Of a stretch of 8,218 nt of DNA, positions 1 through 5,283 are shown piece by piece (positions within the stretch are counted from its first letter, which is position 1; each line of letters starts with the position of its first letter). The DNA is taken from contig CAMWRO010000122.1 in NCBI GenBank assembly GCA_947176615.1, forward strand, positions 1-8,218. Direction: 5' to 3'. Both the position numbers and the translations under genes were made by a program. The stretch is from an uncultured Porphyromonadaceae bacterium. Its GTDB lineage: Bacteria; Bacteroidota; Bacteroidia; Bacteroidales; Muribaculaceae. The notes under the pieces are model-generated. The model was not told where the DNA came from and made no database searches. It was given only the letters and a program-made list of their open reading frames with translations.

Positions 1-24
1 GTGCTACCATTACACCACAAGGCA
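1..24 (-). tRNA. 5' part of a tRNA gene (probably tRNA-Gln), cut by window edge
   Basis: Read on the minus strand from 24 down, the sequence is TGCCTTG (5' acceptor strand), TG (positions 8-9), then GTGT-AATGGTA-GCAC, which folds as a four-pair D-stem with a GG-containing D-loop. The anticodon, TPsiC arm and 3' end lie left of the window. The U at position 1 together with the GTGTAATGGTAGCAC D-arm is typical of bacterial tRNA-Gln, so that is the favoured identity, but no anticodon is visible. A consensus promoter lies directly upstream. The recombinase gene at 360 reads away from the 5' end of this tRNA, which is not the end usually used for integration. Confidence 0.7.
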
Positions 25-41
25 TTGTTATTTTGACGATG

Positions 42-72
42 CAAAGGTAGGCATTATTTTTGATTTGACAAA
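42..72 (-). promoter_or_regulatory. Bacteroidetes-type promoter of the leftward tRNA gene
   Basis: On the minus strand the -7 box TACCTTTG (49 to 42) matches TAnnTTTG exactly. A -33 box TTTG (72 to 69) lies 19 bp upstream. The tRNA begins at 24, so transcription should start within about 10-15 bases of it. This is the clearest sign in the left part of the window that the host is a Bacteroidetes. Confidence 0.75.
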
Positions 73-359
73 TTTTTTGGGAAAGTTTTTTTAGCAAAAT
101 CTTAAATTTTACCAATTTTATCGGTTGTTTCTTCTTTCAAAAAGGGTGGAGGTAGTTTGTTACTGAATGTTTTGAGTCAAATTATGGCCTGATATTCAGC
201 GTGTGAGGCCCTGTGTGGTGACGGAAGTTGCGACTAAGGTAAGGTGCCGGGCCAAATTGATGTTGAGCGATAATTTTTTGTCATCAATTCGGTATTCGTA
301 GTTATGAAGCACCTTCTTAAATAATTTCGGACACTCACATATTTTAATTATTAATATCA
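73..359. other. Intergenic region without a supported gene
   Basis: AT-rich spacer between the tRNA promoter and the first recombinase gene. Short frames here have no recognisable protein features. TAATTTCG at 322-329 matches the -7 consensus at seven of eight positions and could start the recombinase transcript about 20-25 bases before its ATG, but no good -33 box lies at the right distance. AAGGTGC (242-248) and GCACCTT (308-314) could pair as the base of a long weak hairpin. Nothing else stands out. Confidence 0.4.
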
Positions 360-1565
360 ATGGCTTCGATAAAAGTAAAGTTCCGTTCCTCGACTGTCGC
401 AGACCTCGAGGGTACAATCTATTATCAGATTATCCATGAACGTAAGGTGAGGCAGCTCCTTTCGGACTACAAGGTGTTTCCTGCTGAATGGGATGAAAGT
501 CGTTCAACGGTAACGACATTTCAGAAGGGGGAGCGCAAATCATTCATTCTTTCAATCCGTGAGCGCATCCGCCGGGATGTCGAGCGGCTGACGAAGATTG
601 ACCGAAAGCTGGATGCCAACGGTCTGGGTTATACCGTCGACGATGTTGTCGACGAGTTCAATCTCTACTCACATGAGTATTCTGTGTTCAATTTTATGGC
701 AAGTATAATCGCGAAACTCAGGCAGAACGGTAAGGTCAGGACGTCGGAGACCTACAAGTCTACTCTGAATAGTTTCAGGAAGTTCCGTCAGGGCAAGGAT
801 ATAATGCTCGACTGTCTGACATCGGAAATAATGGAGGCTTATGAGGCATGGCAACGCAAGCGTGGTGTTGTGCCCAATACCATATCGTTTTATACCAGAA
901 TTCTTCGTGCGGTCTATAACCGTGCGGTCGAGGATGAAATCATTGAGAACCGCAATCCGTTCCGAAAGGTCTATACCGGAGTTGACAAGACCGTCAAACG
1001 GGCATTGCCTCTGTCGGTCATCAAGAAGATCAAGGTGCTGGATTTGTCGCCGGCCCCTTCGCTTGACTTTGCCCGGGATATGTTTCTTATGAGTTTTTAC
1101 CTCAGGGGAATGAGTTTCGTCGACATGGCGTTTCTGAAAAAGTCGGATCTCAAAAACGGCTACGTCGCATATCGCCGCCGCAAGACCGGGCAGCAACTTA
1201 TAATCGAATGGACAAAGGAGATGCAGATAATCCTCGACAAGTACCCTGAGAACGAAAGCGGTTACTTGCTGCCGATAATCCGTAATCCCGGCACAAATGA
1301 GCGATGCACTTACCGCAACGTCGGCTATAATATCAACCACAATCTCAAAAACATAGCCGTGATGGTCGGTGTCACAATCCCGCTTACTCTCTATGTGGCC
1401 CGCCATAGCTGGGCGTCGGCGGCCAAAGCCAAGGGGGTTCCGCTGTCAGTAATCAGCGAGGGAATGGGGCATGATAGTGAGACCACAACTCAAATCTATC
1501 TTGCCAGCCTTGACACGTCGGTCGTAGACAAAGCTAACAGTCTGATTTTAAAATCGCTTAAATAG
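360..1565 (+). CDS. Tyrosine recombinase / phage-integrase family protein
   Basis: This 401-residue protein has the three-part layout of Bacteroidetes tyrosine recombinases. An N-terminal arm-binding-like domain (about 1-85) has the usual YYQIIHERKVRQL strand region. A SAM-like core-binding domain covers about 105-205, and the catalytic domain about 215-400. Visible catalytic residues are R249 (FYLRGMSF), K275 (RRRKTGQ), R348 in YVARHSW, H371 (GMGHDS) and the nucleophile Y380 (QIYLASLD). The first histidine of the HxxR motif is Tyr345, a variant I recall from many Bacteroides family members. The family cuts and rejoins DNA through a 3'-phosphotyrosine and includes integrases and local DNA invertases. 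ATG 360 is chosen because homologues begin with a similar MA..KV.FR strand. Directly upstream is AT-rich without a Shine-Dalgarno, as usual in this phylum. No phage genes lie beside it on the left, so it may be an orphan or invertase-type enzyme. Confidence 0.9.
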   Translation: MASIKVKFRSSTVADLEGTIYYQIIHERKVRQLLSDYKVFPAEWDESRSTVTTFQKGERKSFILSIRERIRRDVERLTKIDRKLDANGLGYTVDDVVDEFNLYSHEYSVFNFMASIIAKLRQNGKVRTSETYKSTLNSFRKFRQGKDIMLDCLTSEIMEAYEAWQRKRGVVPNTISFYTRILRAVYNRAVEDEIIENRNPFRKVYTGVDKTVKRALPLSVIKKIKVLDLSPAPSLDFARDMFLMSFYLRGMSFVDMAFLKKSDLKNGYVAYRRRKTGQQLIIEWTKEMQIILDKYPENESGYLLPIIRNPGTNERCTYRNVGYNINHNLKNIAVMVGVTIPLTLYVARHSWASAAKAKGVPLSVISEGMGHDSETTTQIYLASLDTSVVDKANSLILKSLK

Positions 1566-1632
1566 CTCTTGGCGATAATTGAAATGTGTCTCTGAACATT
1601 GCGATACTTCCGGCGCATGTCCCGGGATAATA

Positions 1633-1665
1633 ATCCCACGGCAGCTTTGGTCGCTGCCGTGGGAT
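1633..1665. other. Perfect 13-bp hairpin downstream of the recombinase gene, possible terminator
   Basis: ATCCCACGGCAGC (1633-1645) and GCTGCCGTGGGAT (1653-1665) are perfect inverted repeats around a 7-base loop. The stem lies 68 bases after the recombinase stop codon. No T-tract follows on either strand (A6 follows on the plus strand), so it does not look like a standard intrinsic terminator. GGGAT at 1624-1628 can also pair with ATCCC at 1633-1637, giving an alternative fold that excludes the large hairpin. The stretch 1566-1765 holds no other feature I can support. Confidence 0.5.
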
Positions 1666-1765
1666 AAAAAAGATCAATCGGTAAAACGATGTCCCCGTAT
1701 TGGCGGCAATAAACGAATTGTCAAAAAAAAATTGTAAATTAGCAGTCTCTCTAAAAAGTAAAGTT

Positions 1766-1903
1766 ATGATAGGAATAGTTCTTTGGGCATTACTGATTAT
1801 ATTTATCGTTATATGTGCCTGCCCGGGCTTTTTTGTATCGTTTTTCGGCTCAAATTTGGGCAAAAACTTTCAATTTGGCAAGGATTTTGGCTATGTTATA
1901 TAA
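1766..1903 (+). CDS. Small single-pass membrane protein, 45 residues, unknown function
   Basis: The ATG at 1766 opens a 45-residue frame. Residues 2-19 are a continuous hydrophobic segment (IGIVLWALLIIFIVICAC), followed by a short aromatic and glycine-rich tail with two lysines (GKNFQFGKDFGYVI). This predicts one membrane-spanning helix with a small soluble tail. The upstream frame has a non-hydrophobic, A-rich extension to 1700, which I reject because a weak -7-like box (TAAATTAG, 1735-1742) falls within it and the hydrophobic start fits better. A strong intrinsic terminator begins two bases after the stop codon, which supports this as a genuine short transcription unit. I do not recognise a family. 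It could be a small membrane regulator or a peptide gene, or it may be non-functional. Confidence 0.55.
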   Translation: MIGIVLWALLIIFIVICACPGFFVSFFGSNLGKNFQFGKDFGYVI

Positions 1904-1904
1904 C

Positions 1905-1956
1905 ACAGATTGAAAACCAATTGATGTAATCAGCTGATTTTCAATCTGTTTTATTT
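1905..1956 (+). terminator. Rho-independent terminator after the small membrane protein gene
   Basis: ACAGATTGAAAA (1905-1916) pairs over 12 bp with TTTTCAATCTGT (1938-1949). The 21-base loop itself contains the small palindrome TCAGCTGA. The stem is followed by TTTTATTT (1949-1956) on the plus strand, giving the T-tract for rightward transcription. No T-tract follows it on the minus strand, so it is unlikely to end the original leftward tRNA transcript. The tail abuts the tRNA-derived attachment core at 1957. Confidence 0.75.
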
Positions 1957-1980
1957 GAGCCGCGAGTGGGACTCGAACCC
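1957..1980 (-). other. tRNA 3'-end remnant: putative left attachment site of the integrated element
   Basis: On the minus strand this reads GGGTTCGAGTCCC (TPsiC loop TTCGAGT closed by GGG/CCC), then AC, then TCGCGGC (acceptor 3' strand), then T (position 73) and C. Upstream of GGG (plus-strand positions after 1980) the sequence is AT-rich and does not continue the tRNA: the next two T-stem positions no longer pair and there is no anticodon arm. A lone tRNA 3' end next to an outward-reading tyrosine integrase is the standard left junction of an element in a tRNA gene. The orientation means the intact tRNA should be at the right junction, outside the window. The identity cannot be read without the anticodon; the acceptor 5' strand should be GCCGCGA. 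Confidence 0.8.
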
Positions 1981-1994
1981 GTTATTTTGAGAGA

Positions 1995-2012
1995 AAAACA
2001 AAGGAAAATAAA
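1995..2012 (+). repeat. 18-bp arm-type repeat, copy 1
   Basis: AAAACAAAGGAAAATAAA lies 15 bases inside the attachment core. It is identical to copy 3 (2163-2180) and to the reverse complement of copy 2 (2062-2079). It is followed by AAATAAATG repeated at 10-bp spacing (2006-2014 and 2016-2024). Its place between the core and the integrase gene suggests an arm site bound by the integrase N-terminal domain. Confidence 0.7.
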
Positions 2013-2061
2013 TGCAAATAAATGACATTAAACCAGTGGCTTAGGTGATTTTAGCGTATTC

Positions 2062-2079
2062 TTTATTTTCCTTTGTTTT
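2062..2079 (-). repeat. 18-bp arm-type repeat, copy 2 (inverted)
   Basis: TTTATTTTCCTTTGTTTT is the exact reverse complement of copies 1 and 3. With copy 1 it forms a perfect inverted repeat separated by 49 bases. With copy 3 it brackets the 11-bp tandem repeat and the integrase promoter. Confidence 0.7.
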
Positions 2080-2096
2080 CATTTGTTTTGTTGAAA

Positions 2097-2129
2097 GTTG
2101 CTTATTGGTTGCTTATTGGTTGCTTGTTG
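2097..2129 (+). repeat. Three tandem 11-bp repeats upstream of the integrase promoter
   Basis: GTTGCTTATTG occurs at 2097-2107 and 2108-2118, and once more with one change (GTTGCTTGTTG) at 2119-2129. The 11-bp period is close to one helical turn, so a protein could bind the same face of the DNA at each unit. The third unit supplies the TTG that serves as the -33 element of the integrase promoter. Confidence 0.7.
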
Positions 2130-2152
2130 TCGGGATTTATTTTGTATCTTTG
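2124..2152 (+). promoter_or_regulatory. Integrase promoter
   Basis: The -7 box TATCTTTG (2145-2152) matches TAnnTTTG exactly. A TTG at 2124-2126 lies 18 bp upstream as the -33 element. The expected start of transcription is near 2158-2160, about 25 bases before the ATG at 2185. The -33 lies inside the 11-bp tandem repeats, and the leader contains arm-type copy 3, so integrase or an accessory factor bound there would be expected to limit integrase expression. Confidence 0.75.
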
Positions 2153-2162
2153 CAAACAAAAG

Positions 2163-2180
2163 AAAACAAAGGAAAATAAA
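2163..2180 (+). repeat. 18-bp arm-type repeat, copy 3
   Basis: An exact copy of the 18-bp element lies between the predicted integrase transcription start and its start codon. It ends four bases before ATG 2185. In this position a bound integrase could block its own transcription, and the sequence is also part of the mRNA leader. Confidence 0.7.
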
Positions 2181-2184
2181 CCCT

Positions 2185-3390
2185 ATGGCAAAGAAAAACT
2201 ATCGAGGTAATAATACCTATCTGATCGAGGGAAACACCGGCGACAATCCTAAACTAATGGGGCAGTCACTTAGCGACGGCCGCGATAGCCTATATTTAGA
2301 ATTTTACTTAGGCTATGAGGTGGCCGAAAGCAAAAACGGAAAGACTTATAAGAAAGTCAATCGGAGCACGGAGCGGTTGGGCCTGTATCTGTGGCAGGCA
2401 CCGCGTACGCCGTTGGAACGCCTGCACAACAAGGAAACGTTAGAGATAGCCAAGCGCATACGGTTTGAGAGAGGTCAGGAACTATTAGAGCGCGCCGAGG
2501 GTTACCGGCTCAAAAAGGACAGAGTCATCAATTTGCACACATGGTATGATGACTTTGTGGAGTCATATACCAAAAGCGACAAGAATAAATTGAGACGCGC
2601 GCATGAGTTATTTGTCGAATATTTGTCGGGATCAAATAAATATAGTCATCTCGCCACGACCATGAGGCCGGATCAGCTTACAAAAGAAATGGTACAGGCT
2701 TTTACCGATTTTCTGCAACACCGGTTCAACGGAGAAACACCACATACTCTTTATGCCAGATTTAAAAAGGTCATCAAGGCCGCTGTTGACGCTGACGTTA
2801 TACGGAAAAACCCTTGCCACGGTGTATCGATAAAGATAGACAAAAACAAGCTGACCAAGGATATTTTAAGCCTTGACGAGATAAGGACGCTTATCGCGAC
2901 ACCGGTGGAACGAGAGAACCCGAACATACGCCGCGCTTTTATTTTCTGCCTTTACTGCGGTCTGCGCTGGTGCGATGTCAAGGATCTGACGTTTGCCAAC
3001 GTCGACTACGCGAACCGCGTGCTCAGGTTTGAACAGAACAAGACAAAGGGGCACAGCAGCGCCAGCGGCGTGGTCATACCGTTAAACGACGGCCTGTTGA
3101 GGCTTGTCGGCACGGGGGAACGCGGCGCGCTCATATTCCCGCTGCCCTCGCACACGATGTGCCTGAAGGCGTTGCGGCACTGGGTCAGGCGCGCCGGTAT
3201 CGACAAGCACATAACGTGGCACTGTGCCCGCCACTCGTTTGCCACGAACATACTCAGCAACGGGGCGAATATAAAGACCGTGGCGAGTCTGCTGGGACAC
3301 AGCGACCTGAGGCACACCGAGAAGTACACACGCGCCGTGGATAGCCTCAAAGAAGCCGCAATAAACAGTTTGCCCGAACTGGAATTGTAA
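2185..3390 (+). CDS. int: Tyrosine integrase of the prophage/integrated element
   Basis: This 401-residue site-specific recombinase would integrate and excise the element at the tRNA-derived site just upstream. Its N-terminal arm-binding-like domain (about 30-110) has the SLYLEFYLGY strand. The SAM-like core-binding domain is about 115-215 and the catalytic domain about 225-395. Catalytic residues visible are R261 (CGLRWCDV), K286 or K288 in QNKTKG, H346 and R349 (HCARHSFAT), H372 (LLGHSD) and the nucleophile Y381 (TEKYTR), so the set is complete. ATG 2185 is chosen over the in-frame upstream start at 2098 because the promoter -7 box (2145-2152) lies between them. It converges with the leftward exonuclease gene, with a hairpin between them. 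It is clearly distinct from the recombinase at 360, which carries YVAR where this protein has HCAR. Confidence 0.95.
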   Translation: MAKKNYRGNNTYLIEGNTGDNPKLMGQSLSDGRDSLYLEFYLGYEVAESKNGKTYKKVNRSTERLGLYLWQAPRTPLERLHNKETLEIAKRIRFERGQELLERAEGYRLKKDRVINLHTWYDDFVESYTKSDKNKLRRAHELFVEYLSGSNKYSHLATTMRPDQLTKEMVQAFTDFLQHRFNGETPHTLYARFKKVIKAAVDADVIRKNPCHGVSIKIDKNKLTKDILSLDEIRTLIATPVERENPNIRRAFIFCLYCGLRWCDVKDLTFANVDYANRVLRFEQNKTKGHSSASGVVIPLNDGLLRLVGTGERGALIFPLPSHTMCLKALRHWVRRAGIDKHITWHCARHSFATNILSNGANIKTVASLLGHSDLRHTEKYTRAVDSLKEAAINSLPELEL

Positions 3391-3442
3391 CTACAAAACC
3401 GACTTGCCACTTTTGCCAATCCCCATCGAGCGGTGAAATAAA

Positions 3443-3479
3443 TAGGCTCAAACACTTCGAGATGAAGCGGATGAGCCTA
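3443..3479 (-). terminator. Hairpin terminator between convergent integrase and exonuclease genes
   Basis: TAGGCTCA (3443-3450) pairs with TGAGCCTA (3472-3479), and CTTC/GAAG within the loop can add a small inner stem. On the minus strand the stem is followed by TTTATTT, fitting a terminator for the leftward exonuclease transcript that ends at 3487. On the plus strand AATTGGTTT follows, so it may act weakly in both directions. Confidence 0.6.
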
Positions 3480-3486
3480 AATTGGT

Positions 3487-4551
3487 TTATATTCCGGCGA
3501 GTTCAGCATTTAATTGGTGTTCCCGCATTATACTTATGTCATACCCCTGCTCCTGAAGCTCCCTGATTTTTTCAATTTTCTTTGGTCCCGCGCCTTGCCC
3601 TACCAAGACAATATTAGTTTTCTTAGATATAGAGCTTGTGACTTTTGCGCCAAGTGACTGTAGCTTTTCGGCGAGGCTGTCCCGCACAGGATAACTATCA
3701 AATGTACCTGTTATAACAACTGTTTTGCCCCAAAAGGCGGTATTCTTGTTTTCTATCTGAGACTCATCCAACCGCCCCCGATGTGTTTTATTTATATCCT
3801 TTGATCCTTTAGAACCGCGAGAGCCGCCGAATTTACTGCCCCCACCTAAATTAATAAGAGGCTTGCCTATTAATTCAAGGTAAATACGGGCGCAGGCAGC
3901 AGCATCCCATAAAGCATTGTGATGATTGGTTTCAGGGATGCCATAATCCTTACAGCATTCCGACAGCGATTTCCCGGTAGCTGCATAGGTACAAAAAACA
4001 TCCGAGGTGTCAATGCCAGTCAAACCATAATACTCCATTAGACTTTCAAACATTGAAATGTCAGCACCTTTATTATGGCAGACAATTTTATATCCACCAA
4101 TAAACTGCTTTATACCCTCAAACAATTCTTCAAATGTATTGGCTTTTTCAGCCATCTCAAGAGATATGCCGTGTATGAGCCGGTTTGGCTGCCGGTCGGT
4201 ATATTCATCCCGTATGGGATTGATCAGAGTATAATATTGCTGCACAATTTCGCCATCAAGCACTTTAACCATACCTAACGCGCAGGCAGATGTCCTCAAT
4301 GGGGTCATAGTCTCAAAATCAATAGCAACAAAATCATCGCGGGTATCATTGTTCATGCCGCGTCGCCGTGGGGCCTCAAGAATGTGGTTATCTGCTACAC
4401 GAGTCTTTTTTTGAGGCTGATTATCCTCCTCATCGTCCAACTCGTCCTCGTCGTCCAACTCGTCCTCATCGTCACATTTGCCATCATACATTTCGCGATC
4501 ATCCATGTCGTTATCAGAGTCGCGGCGAATAAATATATCAAAAAATCCCAT
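3487..4551 (-). CDS. DnaQ-like DEDDh 3'-5' exonuclease with C-terminal BRCT domain
   Basis: This 354-residue protein has three regions. The N-terminal 70 residues are highly acidic, with a repeated DEDELD tract at about 28-43. The exonuclease domain (about 72-228) shows motif I D78-x-E80 (VAIDFETM), motif II D164 (HNKGADISMF) and motif III H211 with D216 (HNALWDA), the full DEDDh set of the DNA polymerase III epsilon family. After a Gly/Ser-rich linker (236-250), a BRCT domain (about 272-350) has WGKTVVITGTF and GAKVTSSISKKTNIVLVG. The likely role is metal-dependent 3'-5' removal of nucleotides, with BRCT giving a DNA-end or partner contact. It starts 18 bases after the repressor stop codon on the same strand, so the two probably share a transcript made in the lysogen. 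The true substrate (DNA or RNA) is not visible. Confidence 0.85.
   Translation of the reverse strand: MGFFDIFIRRDSDNDMDDREMYDGKCDDEDELDDEDELDDEEDNQPQKKTRVADNHILEAPRRRGMNNDTRDDFVAIDFETMTPLRTSACALGMVKVLDGEIVQQYYTLINPIRDEYTDRQPNRLIHGISLEMAEKANTFEELFEGIKQFIGGYKIVCHNKGADISMFESLMEYYGLTGIDTSDVFCTYAATGKSLSECCKDYGIPETNHHNALWDAAACARIYLELIGKPLINLGGGSKFGGSRGSKGSKDINKTHRGRLDESQIENKNTAFWGKTVVITGTFDSYPVRDSLAEKLQSLGAKVTSSISKKTNIVLVGQGAGPKKIEKIRELQEQGYDISIMREHQLNAELAGI
4435..4470 (-). repeat. Two tandem 18-bp repeats encoding the acidic tract of the exonuclease
   Basis: GTCCAACTCGTCCTCGTC (4435-4452) is followed by the same unit with one change (4453-4470). Each encodes a six-residue acidic unit in the minus-strand gene (DEDELD register). 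The length is a multiple of three, so gain or loss of a unit would keep the frame. Confidence 0.7.
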
Positions 4552-4569
4552 TGCAATATTGGTTAAGTT

Positions 4570-5232
4570 TTAAAAAGCCTTCATTGTGCCCATGACTCGG
4601 TAGACAAGGGCGATTTTATTAACTGGTATATCTTGCTCGTCGTATTCCTTGTTAGTGGGGATAAGACGGTAATAGCCGTCGCGGTCGCTGCGGCCGAGAC
4701 GCTTGATGGTGCGCATGCCGTTGGTAGTGATGAAACCGTAAACATCACCAAACGGCAGGAAAGAAAAGTCCTCGACACGCTGCAAGGCGATGATGTCACC
4801 ATTATTTATCTCGGGGGACATGGAATCACCCGAGGCGTTGCACCACATTGTGGCCTTTTCGTATCCGGGCATCCGGATGAGGTACTCGGGGTTAGGCGCG
4901 CCGGGATGTATCAACTCATCGAAACCGAGTTTAAAGTCAACATCATAATATGGCACCCCCTCGGTGTAGCTTTTCTCGGGTAAGACTTTTTCAACAAACA
5001 TTCCGCCTTCACCAGTCAATAACCATGTTTCGTTTATATCTACTGTCGGAATTTCGACTATTTTACGCAAAACATCATAACCGGGGGATGATTGTTGTTC
5101 CCCTATAATGCTAATTAGCGTGGTTCTACTGATGTAGGTAGCTTTGGCCATTCGTGATAAATTGCCATCATATACCTCATCACAAATAGCTTTAATTCTG
5201 CTGTTTATGTCCCTGTTAATGGTTTTGATCAT
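4570..5232 (-). CDS. LexA/CI-like phage repressor with S24 peptidase domain
   Basis: This 220-residue protein joins an N-terminal HTH region (about 10-62; NLSRMAKATYISRTTLISII resembles the two HTH helices) to a C-terminal S24 domain. The S24 signs are GDSM with nucleophile S137, EINNGDIIAL, and the catalytic lysine K177 in GMRTIKRL. Family members repress lytic promoters and self-cleave when RecA is activated by DNA damage. No Ala-Gly or Cys-Gly cleavage pair is obvious in the hinge; L102-G103 in DFKLGF is at about the expected place. The ATG at 5232 is chosen because the in-frame upstream extension to 5502 lacks family features and crosses the operators and the rightward promoter. It is divergent from the early operon and upstream of the exonuclease. 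A near-match operator lies within its own coding sequence (5044-5059). Confidence 0.9.
   Translation of the reverse strand: MIKTINRDINSRIKAICDEVYDGNLSRMAKATYISRTTLISIIGEQQSSPGYDVLRKIVEIPTVDINETWLLTGEGGMFVEKVLPEKSYTEGVPYYDVDFKLGFDELIHPGAPNPEYLIRMPGYEKATMWCNASGDSMSPEINNGDIIALQRVEDFSFLPFGDVYGFITTNGMRTIKRLGRSDRDGYYRLIPTNKEYDEQDIPVNKIALVYRVMGTMKAF
5044..5059. promoter_or_regulatory. Intragenic operator-like site in the repressor gene
   Basis: TGTCGGAATTTCGACT matches operator O1 (TGTCGTAATTTCGACA) at 14 of 16 positions and keeps both half-site cores TGTCG and CGACT. It encodes part of VEIPTV (about residues 59-64) of the repressor. Its centre is 218 bp from the centre of O1. It could support looping or act as a roadblock to repressor transcription; function is inferred. 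Confidence 0.55.
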
Positions 5233-5261
5233 GATAGAACGAGTGTTAAAGCAAGTTAATA

Positions 5262-5277
5262 TGTCGTAATTTCGACA
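5262..5277. promoter_or_regulatory. Operator O1
   Basis: TGTCGTAATTTCGACA is a near-perfect palindrome with the form TGTCG-N6-CGACA. It is the exact reverse complement of O2, and the identity extends to 19 bp (5259-5277 against 5292-5310). It lies 30 bases before the repressor start codon, within the leader of the leftward transcript. A weak -7-like sequence TTAACTTG (minus strand, 5259 to 5252) lies directly downstream, so O1 may also cover a second repressor promoter. Confidence 0.75.
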
Positions 5278-5283
5278 GATATT

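Noticed and set aside
669..1406. Long minus-strand frame (245 codons) opposite the first recombinase
   Set aside because: It lies wholly antisense to a recombinase with intact catalytic motifs and has no recognisable domain; it follows from the codon use of the real gene.
273..1579. Nine-base direct repeat GCGATAATT flanking the first recombinase (273-281 and 1571-1579) as att or inversion sites
   Set aside because: Too short, same orientation, and without extended flanking similarity; a chance repeat of this length within the window is quite likely.
1905..1949. Hairpin as the terminator of the original leftward tRNA transcript
   Set aside because: On the minus strand no T-tract follows the stem, while a clear TTTTATTT follows on the plus strand, directly after the small membrane protein gene.
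1984..2180. CRISPR-like array, because of three 18-bp repeats
   Set aside because: The copies are in mixed orientation with unequal spacing (49 and 83 bases) and the spacers hold a promoter; this is the pattern of recombinase arm sites.
2098..2184. Upstream start for the integrase
   Set aside because: The consensus -7 box at 2145-2152 and arm copy 3 lie within this segment, so transcription begins after 2098; the translation there is unlike integrase N-termini.
3006..3455. Minus-strand frames over the 3' end of the integrase
   Set aside because: They are antisense to the catalytic domain containing H346, R349, H372 and Y381; the translations show no family features and cross the terminator hairpin.
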